From NCBI GenBank assembly GCA_036346375.1, contig CM070500.1, positions 72,110,525 to 72,174,524 on the forward strand: a stretch of DNA of 64,000 bases, read 5' to 3'. Under the pieces are notes generated by a model that did not search any database, had not been told where the DNA came from, and worked only from the letters and a program-made list of their open reading frames with translations. Shown here piece after piece: positions 1 to 12,021 of this stretch. The first letter of the stretch is position 1, and the number at the start of each line of letters is the position of its first letter. This DNA is from Guadua angustifolia (Eukaryota > Streptophyta > Magnoliopsida > Poales > Poaceae). The translations under genes and the position numbers were made by a program.

Positions 1-85
1 GTTTTTATTTTAATGCTATTTGGTTTTTGAATTTCGGTTTGGTTTTTAAATCCCAAAAGCCAAACGAACCGATTTGGTCCATGGC
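1..85. repeat. Edge of a repeat rich in ggtttcgg/ccgaac-type motifs
   Basis: The first bases contain phrases such as tttcggtttggttttt that recur at 1666-1822 and 2480-2938. This is probably one arm of the same TIR-element family cut off by the window edge. No coding potential is evident. Confidence 0.35.
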
Positions 86-1365
86 CCCACAGGCGACTAG
101 ACAAAGCATTGGCGTAAGTCACTCTCGCATCTCGCACAATCACACCCTAACCGCCATACCATCCCCTCCCTAATCCTCCATCTCCATTTCCACCCTCTCC
201 CCTGCCCCGTCCGCTGTTGACGCTATGGCCTCCTCTGGCGCCACGGCCTCCCTGCTCACATGCAACCACCTCGACCTCCACCTCTGCCCCCACCTCCCGT
301 CCCACCTCCTTCACCGGGAAAAAACTTCACCGATGGCCTTGATTCGCGTCGGCCAGTCTCTAATCCGCCGCCTCCACCGTTCTCTCCCCCTTCCCCCACT
401 GCCACCGACATAACCCCTCGTATCCTCTAGGCTCTCTGTTCAGTCTAGATCTTATTCTCTACAACGCAAATCTGATAGTCCTTACCCCCTTTTCGTTTCC
501 GTTCATCGATCGCCATGCCGCGGTTGCCCGATCCTAAGCTCTGAGCCACATGAATACCTGCGTAAGAGGTGATTGACTGGTCGCTTGCTTTTTTATTTCC
601 CTATTTAATTTCCCATTTGGGCTTCATTTCAATCGGTTTTTTTGTCGGTGTTTATATCAATAGGTTTTGCAAGCGGAATACATGGACCCTAGGTATCTAC
701 ATAACGGATCGCGAGGACCACCCAAGAGAGGATGGGCCGAGCCGGCTGCACAGAGACGGGTACCACCCGGACTACCACCGCCGTACCCAACAAGGAAGAC
801 CTGAAGATAGTAACTGACCATGAATAGGAAAGACACGATTGTAATCCCGGATGCTAACATATTCGGCAAGAAAGGCTAGAGATAGAACCTCCACCTTGTA
901 ACCGACTATAGGGCCCCTATCTTGGAGACTATAGCCCACCCGGATCATGCAAGGCCGTTATCAACAGCAACATCGTCACAAGTGGCCGTCGGTGCCAGAA
1001 AAGTGCAAGGGCATTCTTATTCACCTCCCTTTTCTTTTTCAGTTGGAAAAGTATCATATTAATTGTAGCTATGTTTCTTTTGTATGTGCAGATTGGTATG
1101 AAGGTTGTAATGATGAGCCATGGTTTTGTTTACAAACCATACAACAGTCAAACACCTATCCATCTGCTAGTTGTACAGGACAACATTAGACCTGTTGTAG
1201 TTGATCACCACAAATAGCATGATGCTCCAGAGTTTAGGCTAGACTGTGAAGATTGCTGAACAATGTTGTGTTGTTCCCATTGCCATTCCATATAAACGAT
1301 GAGCATATAAGCTGAACTGTGTATGTGCAATTTGGGGGTAATTTGGTGTGTGTGGGTTTGTGCAG
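86..1365. other. No supported gene; CT-rich leader-like sequence and unassigned DNA
   Basis: From about 120 to 420 the strand is CT- and CCNCC-rich like a grass 5' UTR, but short open frames there look like no known family. The stretch just before 1366 ends in a pyrimidine-rich tract and CAG, consistent with an intron leading into the SKP1-like fragment. I could not identify earlier SKP1-like exons. Confidence 0.3.
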
Positions 1366-1531
1366 GCCGTGAACTACCTGAACATAGAGGACTTGCTGGA
1401 CCTGGGCTGCAGGGCGGTGGTGGACAACATGAGGACACTGGACGCGATCCGCGACATTCTTCGAGATCGAGAACAACTACTCACCACATGACCGAGGACG
1501 GCTGCACGGAGGGCTCCATCCGCATCCCTAG
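1366..1531 (+). pseudogene. SKP1-like (SCF ubiquitin ligase adaptor) exon fragment, frameshifted
   Basis: After a plausible acceptor (TTTGTGCAG) the frame reads AVNYLNIEDLLDLGCRAVV and then DNMRTLDAIRDI. This matches the SKP1 C-terminal region, which in plants reads roughly YLNIKGLLDLTCQ...EEIRKTFNIKND. After DAIRDI the frame must shift by one base near 1460 to continue as FEIENNYSPHD, and it stops at 1529-1531. The BTB/POZ-like N-terminal half and the conserved C-terminal tail ending WAFE are not seen. SKP1 bridges cullin 1 and F-box proteins. The frameshift and missing halves point to a pseudogene or a captured fragment. Confidence 0.6.
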
Positions 1532-1665
1532 CGTCTACGACAATGTGTTCACTGCCCTGCACAGAAGAATTCTCCCTTTGTGCGATGGACCCCTAAGGCC
1601 GAACCAAGGTTCTTTTCTAACCCCCAACTGGGCCATTTCGTTATCCTGACCATGTGCAAAATCTC

Positions 1666-1822
1666 GGTTAACCAAAAAACCGAATTAACCGAACTGAAGT
1701 ATTTTGCTTAATTCGTTTACTTTTTTCATTTTTGCTAAAGAAATTCGGTATACAGTTTTCAGAAACCGAATTATTTTAAAACCGAAAAACCCGAACCAAG
1801 AAAACCAAATGCCCACCCCCAC
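1666..1822. repeat. Half copy of a ccgaa-rich TIR element
   Basis: The sequence contains repeated ccgaattaacc/aaccgaa phrases and ends caaatgcccacccccac, matching the right terminus of the fuller copy at 2480-2938. A matching left end is not obvious. Confidence 0.45.
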
Positions 1823-1959
1823 ATACTCAGCCATCCCTCCAACAAGGGTACATGGTGAGGGTTGCGAAGACCCCATCACCTCCCGAATGGGAGTTCCCAT
1901 ACTCCACCGTCCATCCAAAGAGGGTACATGGTGCAGTGCCCAACCCTCCAGGCATTTAC

Positions 1960-2460
1960 CTCGTTCCCTTCCGTGGGGCATAAGACTCAACTCCTGGTCC
2001 GTAAGGGCACCCCCCGTAATTGCCCATTGAGATAGAGGAGCCCCCTCACCTCACTCGGCATCAACTAACGAGTGGAGTCGCCCAGTCACGTGGCCCCCAG
2101 CAAAGGCGGTCCCCGAAGGAGGCCCAAGCTTCCGGCCCCTCTGTGGGAGCTCGAAGCCAGAGACTTATTCTTGGGAAATGATGATGGGATCCACTACAGC
2201 CTCCCAGGAATGCCGAAGATACTCACGCTTAAGCCACCCCACTAGGGGTGGGATAATCTTTATGTATTAGGCCGAGCACCTATAAAAGCTTACTGTAGCC
2301 CTTACTTGTAAAGGAGACTCATTGAATATAAGAAACACACCAAGTAGTGTAACCTTAGGGAACCAAGACAGGGAAATACTCCCCGTTTGGGGGGCACACC
2401 GGAGTAGAGCGTTTACCTTAATGCCCGAACCTATATGAACCCTTGTGTCAACTCTTTTCT
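1960..2460 (+). mobile_element. Putative solo LTR or LTR fragment
   Basis: This non-coding block holds a TATA-like cctataaaagct at about 2278, followed by a leader-like segment with attgaatataag. This is the layout of a plant LTR promoter. It sits between two copies of the ccgaa-rich element. I found no second LTR, target duplication or internal coding region, so the boundaries are approximate. Confidence 0.35.
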
Positions 2461-2479
2461 AGCCTAGACGGCGGCCCGT

Positions 2480-2938
2480 TAGGGGTGGGCATTTTTAAAC
2501 CGAAACTGAATTACCGAACCGAATTAACCAATTATTTCGGTTTTTGTTTTCATATAATTCGTCTTTCGATGTTCAGTTCAGTTTTTTCTCTTTCAAAAAC
2601 CGAAATAACCTAATAGCCTATGTACAAGAACACTTTTATAATGTTCTTCCTAAAGCTACTAAACAATTCTCATGTTCTAACACATTTATGCAGATGTTTG
2701 GTATATTTATTTGTTCTATTATGCTTATACTGTAATGATCTATGAATACAGTGTGGGTTTATCCCTACTCTATGTTGCGATATGAGAAGAACTAAATATA
2801 ATCTACCTAGTGTTTATTCATATTTCGGTTAACCGAAAAACCGAATATCGGTTCGGTTTTAATTTGGTCTGAAAAATTTGGTAGCCAGTTTCCAAAAACC
2901 GAACCGATTAGACCGAAAAAACCAAATGCCCACCCCTA
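2480..2938. mobile_element. Non-autonomous TIR element, about 0.46 kb
   Basis: The left end taggggtgggcatt and the right end aatgcccacccctac are inverted copies. The interior has subterminal ccgaa/ttcgg motifs in both orientations. The termini resemble hAT-type MITEs of grasses. No clear 8-bp target duplication is visible: the flanks read ggcccgtt and ggcccatg. Confidence 0.6.
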
Positions 2939-4119
2939 CGGCCCATGAAACAGCCAGCATCCACCCTCCCTCATGTGTCCCGATCCTCAACATACGACAT
3001 GCTACAACTACTTTTTATGAATCATTCTGTTTTCATTTTTAAATCATTTCATTTCATCTAGGAACAAGAGAATACTCCATTGCAAAGTCAGAGTTTTCAA
3101 AAACCAACCTAACAGTATGTAGGTACATACAAATATATATATCAGCACAAGCATGCACACCAACAGAAAAAGAGAAAGTGCAAGAAGACAGAGAAACAGC
3201 ATAGCATACACCACAGCCCCTCAAATATGTCCATTGATGCATCTCATTGTATTATGTATTTTTCCTGTTTTCCATCTAAGTGAAAAGCATTTCTGCAGCT
3301 ACTATTGCTGAATAATTGAATATTGACATGAGGGTTTAACTAATTACTACATCAAAACATGGGCTCAAACACTCATTACACCAACAACCAATAAAGCATT
3401 TCATAAAATTGCAAGGTAAGGCAAATAATAGTTAATCAATTGTTCACACTGGCTACACGTTCACCTCAACAGTCAACAGGTTTTGTACCTAGCCTTCAAA
3501 CTTGCGGCATTTGTCACTCTAATGATGCACTATTTGGAAATCATGCCAAGGAGAGGAAGAAACATATACTGAATATCATCATCACCAAGGGGGAAAGGCA
3601 GACCAACATGTAACTTGAAGTAGATCTTGTGACAAGGAATACACGACGATAAATACACCTAGAACCGTATATTAGAATATTGTTTCATGCCAAACTAAAA
3701 GGAATACACACACATGTAAAAATTTTCCCAGAAGGAACCAAATGCACCAGGCTACTTACAGATTAAACCAAACCTAAGGGAAGATGAATTAACGAGGAAG
3801 CAGCAGTGAAGATCCAAGCTAAATCTGGTGGCAAATTAGGAGCCTTTATGTTTGTCCAGCGTTCTTGATAGCACAAGATATACTACATAACGTCCCCAGA
3901 CCTACCTTGTTCTTGGTATAATCCACATCGGGAACAATCAAGTGTCTACTACTTTCGGAGGCATGAGATGGCTGATACATCGCACGGTGTTTCGAACCAA
4001 CCAAACCTACCCACCCAAATCGGCAGCCTCCGCAACCAAGCTACGGCGAATCGGCCTCGCTCGCCTAAAAAATAGAGGATGGTGGGAGGGAGTAGAGTAG
4101 CGGGTTCGCATGCGCAAAC
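2939..4119. other. No gene recognised; region downstream of the DSS1-like exon
   Basis: On the minus strand this would be the intron and 3' part of the DSS1-like gene. I looked for the acidic, Trp-rich exons expected (a WEDDWDDDD-type motif, seen on the plus strand as repeated atc after ccagtc) and did not find them. The short acidic-looking run near 3578-3590 does not fit the family. Confidence 0.4.
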
Positions 4120-4216
4120 CTTGGTCGATCTCGAACTCCTCGAACTCGTCGTCGTCCTCGAGGAGGTCCATCTTGGCCGCCTCCGCCTTCGCGTCCGCTG
4201 GTGCCACCGCCGCCAT
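4120..4216 (-). CDS. DSS1: DSS1/SEM1-like 26S proteasome lid subunit, first coding exon
   Basis: The exon encodes 32 residues starting MAAVAPADAKAEAAKMDLL, followed by the acidic EDDDEFEEFEIDQ. This is the hallmark N-terminal acidic motif of plant DSS1/SEM1, the small lid subunit that also binds BRCA2 and TREX-2. The ATG is at 4216-4214. The reading ends at a phase-1 donor, CAAG|GTTTGC, at 4120/4119. DSS1 proteins are only about 70-75 residues, with the rest being acidic and Trp-rich. That remainder is absent in the 4 kb downstream. Either a long intron runs past the window edge, or the gene is truncated by mobile elements, or this is a captured exon. The family call rests on one strong motif. 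Confidence 0.75.
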
Positions 4217-4419
4217 CAACGCTGCACCTGCGGAGCGGCGGAGCAGATTACGAGAAGAAATCCGTGGGCAATTCTTGCGCGCGAGGGAGAGGGATCAAGC
4301 GAGCCTCCACCCACCTGCGTCGCGCCAAAGAAACCCTAGATCTAGAGGAGTCGGCCGTCCGTCGAGGTGGACTGGTTGCGTCTCGCGGATGCGTACCAGC
4401 CTGATGTTGTCGGGGTTAA

Positions 4420-5160
4420 AACCTTTTCGAAATCTCGGTTAAATTTCCGATTTCGGCCGGCACGCAATTAAAAATTCGGGCGGAACGAAGAGAATTGTAA
4501 TACCTTTTACAAGGAATACGTGTAAAAACCCTAAAATTATGTTTGCAAAAAAAGAATAATATATATATATATATATATAATTATGTAACCTTAGTCCTAA
4601 ACCATAAATTGAATTTCAAAAAATTAGATGATGTATTTCGGTCTAAATCCTAAATTTGATTCAGATTTCGGTCTTAAATTATATTTTGGTCTAAACTCTA
4701 ACTTGGATTTTGGTCTTAAATGATATATTTCAATCTTAAATTGTATTTTCGACGTAAATCCTAAACCTTGACTTTAAACGATGTATTTTGGCCTAAATCA
4801 TAAACTCTAACTTCAATTTCAGCCTTAAATTTTATTTCAGCCTAGGCCCTAAATCCTAACTTGAGAATTTTATATCCAAATACTTAGTATTTTGCATTCA
4901 AACAAATAGAAAATGTAGCTAAATGCTTACATAATTTTTTCATATTTTCTGAATTTTTTCTAACTTTGAGAGTCCATTTCACAACCAGTTGAATATCACC
5001 AAAAATTCGACTAATTTCACCAAAAAATCAGTAATTTCGGTCAAAATTTTGGTTTTATCAGTTTGAAATTTACCATATTTCAAATTTGCTTTTGAATTTC
5101 GTCCGATTTCATTTGAAATTATGAAATCTCATCGACATTTCGAATTCCAACCACCTTGTG
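4420..5160. repeat. AT-rich degenerate cgaaattt/aaatttcgg repeat with (AT)n tract
   Basis: This low-complexity block is full of aaatttcggt, tttcggtc and cctaaa phrases, with a microsatellite of AT at about 4559-4579. Similar blocks occur at 34570-34790, 47880-49440 and 49960-50090. There is no coding potential. Confidence 0.5.
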
Positions 5161-5607
5161 ATGTGATTCAAAAACAAATTTTGAAACATTACCTCTACCT
5201 GCCCTACCTGCACAAGTCAGTAAGCAACAAGCACCCACCCACTGGTGCGCACCGCCTGGCATGTGAGCTGAGGTGCTCAGCGATTAGCCCACCAATGGAG
5301 CACGTTCCTGGAAGAAGTGATTACTTTTTATAGCATCCTTGCCTCGTTTGTTCCCAAATCTAGCCTCCTCCCAAGCAAATTTGCATTTCTAGCCCTTCCA
5401 CCATACTCTCACGCTCCCCTACCGCAGGAGCTAGCTTGTCGCACCCAGAACACGGAGCGACAGACTGAGCAAGCGTGATGCCATGAAGCGACAAGCATAG
5501 GAGAGCATGCTCCTGTGGTAGTGGGGTGCTGTTGGCAAAGGCAGGCGAGTTCAGCGCATCCACCCTGTCATGGCAACTAGGCGTGGGAGGTGACCTGCCG
5601 TGGCCAA

Positions 5608-8590
5608 TGTAAGATCGAGAATGCCGACTAGAGGGGGTGAATAAAAGGCTATAAAAATTTCTTCTACGATTAATTAAAATCTCACCTAAATATCCTTATA
5701 TCAAAACCTAAATGATAATAGATGCGGAAGCGATAAACTAAGATTTTAACAATTAAAGTCTAAATCATCTAGGCTCACTAAGTGCATTAACTATTTATGT
5801 TTATAACAACAATTTGTAATCTTAAATATAAGTAATCAATCAATCAATTCTATGAATATAAATTGCTTGAGTATAAATAAAGAATTGCAAACACAAAGAG
5901 ACACGATACTTTTTTACCGTGGTGTTCGGAGACTTGACGGTCTCCCCTAATCCATGTTGAGGCAAGTACCCGCCTCGATTCAACTAATGGTAGCTCTTTC
6001 CCCCTCCGGGTAGATGAGCTCCAACCTTCGTAACTTTACCGAGCTTTCTCACAATCTCCTTGAGAAGGTCACCGCACATCGCTTCCACACGCCGTCTAGG
6101 TATCGGTAAACACCAAGTGTAATAATTCAAGCCCTCTAACTTGAGCTCCACCAAGTACAACACATCTACAATAGTGATCACCAAGTGCAACACATGTACA
6201 AGGCTTCCCTCAAGTGTAACACATATACAAGAGCTCCCAATCCTCCCCTAATTGCAATACGTGCAATTAGGGCTCACTCTTAACTCAAAAACCAAATAGA
6301 AGAGAGCAACCCATGCACATAACTCCCACAAATCTTCCCGAAAGCCAGCAAACTCCAAATATTAGCCCCAAGGCTCCTTATATAGTCTCTAAGAAAACTA
6401 GCCATTAGAGGATAAAATAGTGCAAAAATCAAGGAAACCCAGTGCTACCGCCCTACTAGGCGAGGTAGCACCGGCCTACAGGCCAATGGCTAGAAAACTA
6501 GCCATTTGTGCAGAAAAATTGGTAGCATCAACCAACTAGGAGCAGTGCTACCGCTCGAGCGGTAGCACCGACCATAAGCCTGGTAGCACCAGTCTTGAGC
6601 CGATTACAAAAACACCCCTTTTGGAATTTTTACACTAGCTAGAGGGGCAGTAGCACCAGCCAAGCGGTGCTACCGACACCCTATGGGTCGTATGACCGGC
6701 CTTCCAGATCAGAAGCAGATTTGTCACAAAAATCTTTTCTTTTCATATCAAACATCAATAATGATTGATTCTTTGAGCCATATAATAATCAACACATGAT
6801 CAAGCAATTTGCAAAACACATTTACAAATCCAATTCACATTCTCCAAAGAATCACATTAAGCATAACTTATTTGCAAAACACATTTACAAATAAACCAAG
6901 AATCTATGAGATCAATCTTCTAGCCATGTAAGGATCAATACATGATCTCAACAATTTGCAAAACACATTTACAAATATCAACACATGCTCTAGAATCAAA
7001 ACCCTAACCTCTAACTTATTTGCAAAACACATTTGTAAATAACAAATCAACATTTTGTAAAACATATTTGCAAACACAAAACATAAACTTTACTTAGCCT
7101 TGTGATGATCAACACATGATCAAATCACAAACTAAAATACTGATGCACGAGCTCTCACCTTTTGCAACACATGCAAAACTTAGCTCTATACAAAAACCAC
7201 ATAAACCAAATTACATGAGCTATCTCTATTTTTGCAACATATGAAAATCCATACCTCTATGTAAAAATCAAATCGATTAAGATTCAATAAGAAGCAAGTA
7301 AGTATGAGCTCCTTTATTTGCAACACATGCAAATACTTAGCTCATATAAGAATCAACCAAGAGAGTGAGCTAGAGTGAACCAGATTGAGTTCATTAACAC
7401 ATGATAAAACTCAAGCTATAAGACTCGACCTTTCTTAATAGTACGGCAGCCTATACTAGCAGCGCGGTCTCCCATCCAAATACAAGACAGGTAAAAGACT
7501 TGAAACACATCCTTAGTCCTAACTAGTTATACCTTTGCCTCACGCAACCATTTGGAGCTTTCATGATAACCGATCATCTTCTCTCTAAGTAGAGAACTTC
7601 ATCTTGTTCATCAACACATGATGAACTCCCCTTATCTTAGTTTCAAGATCCTCTCATGACACTCACCAACACATGATGACTTATTTATCCCGTTTATCCA
7701 TCTCAACCTTGGACATAAGCTATTTTAAATTCATTGAAAGTGTTAGTCCAAAACACATGGTTATTTCAATCATCAATGCACTCTATTAACACATAATGGA
7801 TGCTCCCAAGATCCTTTGATCTTTTCTTTTGATGATTGACCAAACTCAAAGACAATTGATTAAAGGATTAATCGTGTCTTGAGTATACTAATGCAACTAA
7901 TGCTCTCATATACTCAAGAACTTTCGATTGTCTTAGGATCAACAAAGTGAACCATCAACATATGACTAGTTCTTTATTGATTAAATGATAACCAAACACA
8001 ATTTAAATTGAATTTAAATTGTCATAAGTATATATTAACTACACAAGTTAAATATATTCAAGAGATTTTTTCAAAGTAATGATTTTTGATATAGAAAGAT
8101 GAATTAGATCAATACTACTGAAACATTAAGGTAAAGTATGAACTCCCCCTAAATGTGTGCATAGAATTGAAAACATGCTGCACATATTAAGATTGAGAAT
8201 ATGGTGAAGTTCATCATTTGTCTTGAATCCAAAGAATGCATCTAGAAATAATACAATTATATTAGATGCATACCTTTGGGATTTCTATTTTTCAATGAGA
8301 TGAGACTAAACAAAAGTATACTCATTAAAAGTGTTAGTCTCATATTCAATATGATCATGAATATTATATCCAAAGAATGCAACAAGATATGATAATATGA
8401 ACTCGAATGCATACATTTGATATTTCTATCTTTTTCATCCAAAAGATACTAATAAGAGTTATGCTCAACAAAAGAGTTAGTCTCATAAAAAGATTTATCA
8501 TTAATTAACAATTGAGACTAATCAATATTATAATTATCAAAAGGGTTAGTCTCAATATTAGATTTGTCATTAACACCAAAACCAAATTCT
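5608..8590. mobile_element. Non-coding LTR-retrotransposon remnant
   Basis: The block opens TGTAAGATCGAGAATGCCGA followed by gagggggtgaat, an opening typical of LTRs of large grass retrotransposons. It continues for about 3 kb without a plausible protein. Between 6800 and 7070 the phrase ttgcaaaacacattt appears four times at irregular spacing, together with many caacacatgatc motifs. The right edge near gtcattaacaccaaaacc resembles an LTR/internal boundary, but target duplications are not seen. The copia assignment is inference from the style of the termini. Confidence 0.4.
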
Positions 8591-8884
8591 CGGGCCCATC
8601 GTGCGGCAAGATGGCCCATGCTATGCTGCTGTACATGTTGTTGTGCCAAGACAAGATGTTCTTCACTTCAGACGAGGCTTTTAGACCGAGACTTTAGACC
8701 GAGCTAGTCCATACTCGACTATGCCTCGAGCTAGTCCAAAAAAGCTCGGCCCAAGTGCCCACCTCTAGTGTTGAAGAGAGAGTGGTAGTCTTAGTGTGTT
8801 GAGTCTCATTTATTTATTACAATGAGCCTTCATTCAATAAAGGTATAATAGGAAGGAACTAGATAAATCGAAGTTGTAAAATAA

Positions 8885-9115
8885 GGGGGTGTTTGGGACA
8901 GCTCCAGCTCCACCAAAATCTGTGGAGTTGGTGGAGCAGGGTATTTCTAGCTCCAGAAATTTATGGAGTTGGAGCTATGGGTACATTAAGAGTGTTTAGG
9001 TAGATCATCTTGTTTACATTTTAGACTAAAAATATAAACTTAATTCACTTTATTTTAGTATACAAGTTTCAGCTCTTAGGTGAAACTGGGATCTGGAGCT
9101 CTACCAAACAGGCCC
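8885..9115. mobile_element. Tourist-like MITE, 231 bp, TAA target duplication
   Basis: The termini ggggtgtttggg and ctaccaaacaggccc are imperfect inverted repeats. TAA lies immediately on both sides (8882-8884 and 9116-9118), as expected for PIF/Harbinger-type MITEs. A related copy lies at 35317-35505, sharing the internal phrase gtacattaagagtgttta. Confidence 0.7.
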
Positions 9116-9118
9116 TAA

Positions 9119-10726
9119 CTTATATATGGAGAAGAGTTGAGAATACTTTTTTTTTAAAGTTAGACAGAGCTCTGGCATTCAATAAAAGCATACATGCACC
9201 TCGCACATACACGCACATACACGCCTATGCGTTTGCACTCGGTGCCATGCGCCCTCAAACGCGGATGGGCGGTGCGCGTGCCGCGCGCTCCCACCCACCG
9301 AGCAAGGTTCACCCCACGAAGAGTTGAGAATACTGAAACATGAAAAGGAGTATAACATACTGGTACCATACATGGGGAACACCCCATGATCTGAAAGTTG
9401 GTTTATCATGAAAAGTCTACTAAAATTAGTGGCTATACAACAATTGACACCAAAGAACCAATTGCATGCTGAGAACAGAAACACTGCACGACATACAAGT
9501 ATATAGACAGTTTCTGCCAAGAGTCGGTCTGTTTCAGTCATGTTACATCTAGAGCTCCCTTGTATGGCTCCAAGAAAGGGAAGCTTCTTCCGCTTCAGTG
9601 GAGGACCTAATTAAGCTAGCTCAGACAAAGTGGAACACGAGAACAGTCAAGACCATCAGCCATGTCTGAAGATGCGCGATCCCCGCTGAAAGAATACAGG
9701 GCACATGGTCATGCTGAATCTAATGTCTTGTTTCATCCAAACACCGCTATCCTCTCCCAAGTGCCCAATGAAGAGTGCTGATAGGACCATTCACCGCCAA
9801 CAGGCTGGTCTACCCATGTCACAGTGAAATTGTAACTTACAATAATTTGAGGAACTCAGTAAGGATTATATTCAGTTCCTTTCTATATGAAATAACGGTA
9901 TGATAACCAGCAGAAAATTAAATAACCTGTAGTGAAATCATATGAAAGATACTTCTGTAGTTCTCTGTTAACAAAGGCTTGTGTGGGATGGACATCTTTG
10001 CCACCAGAATACAAGATGTGAAAACAGAAATATCAGATGTTGGTGATAGAAAGATTACAGAGGTATAATGCTTATTCTGAATTCTCAAATATCATTGTTA
10101 ATCTATCATTCAATGACAGGATCATAACCTTGACACGTGAACGAGTACAAGACTACTTAAGTTTCACCCCATAATCATCTTATGTCACGAATGTTTTTAA
10201 TGTATATATTTTATTCCGAGCATTGAAAAATATATCAATATGTCATTGTACCAAGAAGTTTTAGATCTTGACAACTGCACGTAGGAAATGTGTTCTGAAT
10301 TCTGATAAGTCCATGCCCTAACATCGCTGTCGTCACTATGGCAGTCTTGGGCAGGTCCTACACCCAATAGAGACTCCACTACACTATGAAACTATTCAAT
10401 ATACAAGGCCAGGTCAAACAGCAGAGCTTCAAGGAAATGTGTACTGTTCTTGCTAAAAGACAGTATGACATTAGAATGTGTATCGCTATTTATGTGCCAC
10501 TTTTTGTAGTTTAAAGAACTATTTTTCAGGTTGAAGATGCAGCGCCAGTTCTAAACATAATTACTCTTTGAATATGCAGCTTGGTAACTTGCAAAGGTTA
10601 CATACAGAATCACAAAAATGAATGTACCAGAGCAAAGAACAAAAGAAAAATGTAATGCATAATAACCAATACAGCAATATTGAAAATACCGAAAATAGCG
10701 AAAATAGCTGAGTTGCTAAGATAAAA
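9119..10726. other. No supported gene
   Basis: A GC-rich patch with many cgcacatacacg phrases lies at 9190-9310. Around 9660-9840 there are short open stretches on both strands, including a plus-strand run containing KEYRAHGHAESNV, but no recognised domain and no consistent splice sites. The rest is AT-rich with nothing evident. Confidence 0.35.
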
Positions 10727-11925
10727 AAGGAATTGAAAATAGCGCAGTTAAGGCAAAAGAGCTACGCTGATAATCGTTGCTATGATTTGAGCTTTGAGTC
10801 AGATGATTTGGTGTGTCTTGGAGTACCCCTCAAAATTGATATGATGCCACTCTCAAGAGTGGTGCGAGCCAAAATGCCACTCTCGACATTGCCTTTGTTA
10901 AAATGCCACTCTGCCCGTGCCCTCCTCTCCAAAATGCCATTTTCGATTTTCTAAAATGAATTTCGCTGCTGTGTGCAGTTTTAGCAACGGGAAATGACCG
11001 TCGTGCCCCCGACGCTACAGTGTCGAAAGTGGCATTTTAACAAACTGCAGTGTGAAGTTCTAGCACAGAACTCAGACCTCTGCATAAATAAATAAGTAAA
11101 TTTTATAAGAATACCTCCTTAAACAAAAAGCCCAGAATGTATATATAATTCATCAAGACAATATACAGAACTGTGTAAATATAACATCCTCAACAGTGTT
11201 GTGTAAAATATCATTTAGACCAGGAGGAAGAACTGGTACATAGGATTAAATAATTAAGTTTTCCGGTTAATAGAGTTTCCATTTATAGAATATTAAATAA
11301 TTAACCGCTAATGAAATTATTTATTCATTAAATAATTAACCGCAAGAGTGGTGCGAGGAGGGCACGATGGTCATTTCCCGTGGCTAAAACTGCACACAGC
11401 AGCGAAATTCATTTTAGAAAATCGAAAATGGCATTTTGACGAGGAGGGCACGAACAAAGTGGCATTTTAACAAAGGCAATGTCGAGAGTGGCATTTTGGC
11501 TCGCACCACTCTTGAGAGTGGCATTATATCAATTTTCCCCTCCTAAAGATGCCAAAAGGTTTCACGTCAAGGGAAAACTTGCATCAAAACATGTGGGATC
11601 ATTCAAAATCTTGAGCTGTCGAGGAGAGGTTGTCTAACAATCCTCTAACAATTGAAATTGCCGCAGTCATGGAAGGAGTGCATGATGTGTTTTAGGAAAG
11701 GGATGTCTCGAAGTGCCAACAGAGCAGGTGCCGTTAGCAGCAAGCAAACTGCAGGAGGATCTAACCTACAAGGAGCAGCCGATCAAGATTTTGGATGTGA
11801 TGGAGCGTAGGACCAGAAAAAAGTCTGTTCGCTTTTGCAGAGTTCAGTAGAGCAATCACTCAGAGAACGAAGTAACCTGGGAGTGCGAAGAGGACCTGAA
11901 GGCGGAATTCCCAAACCTGTTTTGG
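10727..11925 (+). pseudogene. Ty3/gypsy integrase C-terminus and chromodomain-like end, split by an insertion
   Basis: The left part (to about 10825) reads MKIAQLRQKSYADNR...LVCLGV. The right part (from about 11542) reads PKDAKRFHVKGKLASKH...GSFKI, then GCLEVPTEQVPL, LTYKEQPIKILD, VRFCRVQ, a stop, and NHSENEVTWECEEDL. Together these follow the usual order of the gypsy integrase C-terminal region (RQKSYAD, VSP, KGKLAPR, GPFKI) into the chromodomain-type tail (VQW..H...E.TWE). A 706-bp inverted-repeat element sits between the halves. Stops and frameshifts show it is dead. Confidence 0.8.
10831..11536. mobile_element. Foldback-type element with arms of about 170 bp
   Basis: Positions 10831-11003 and about 11362-11536 are inverted copies. 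Both carry atgccactctc, ggtgcgagcc, cattgcctttgttaaaatgc and aatttcgctgctgtgtgcag motifs in mirror orientation. The spacer is about 360 bp and AT-rich. CCCCT occurs directly on both sides (10826-10830 and 11537-11541), and the gypsy integrase frame resumes across the insertion, so the boundaries are well supported. The short repeat aaaatgccactct recurs within each arm. The superfamily is unknown. Confidence 0.75.
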
Positions 11926-12021
11926 TTGCTGATATACTTACCAAAGCTTTGTCGCATGTGCCTTTTGAACATCTGAGAAGCAATCTCAACTTGATGTCAG
12001 TAGGTTGGGATTAAGGGGGTG
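11926..12021 (+). pseudogene. Ty1/copia polyprotein C-terminal fragment
   Basis: The frame reads VADILTKALSHVPFEHLRSN and on to a stop just before a purine tract (aaggggg) and the LTR. VADI(L/F)TK(A/P)L is the conserved end of the copia RNase H region. The fragment abuts the gypsy chromodomain remnant without a spacer, so two unrelated elements were joined by deletion or insertion. Confidence 0.75.

Noticed and set aside
6800..7070. Repeated ttgcaaaacacattt as a CRISPR-like or satellite array
   Set aside because: Only four copies at irregular spacing in plant repeat DNA; they belong to the retrotransposon remnant.
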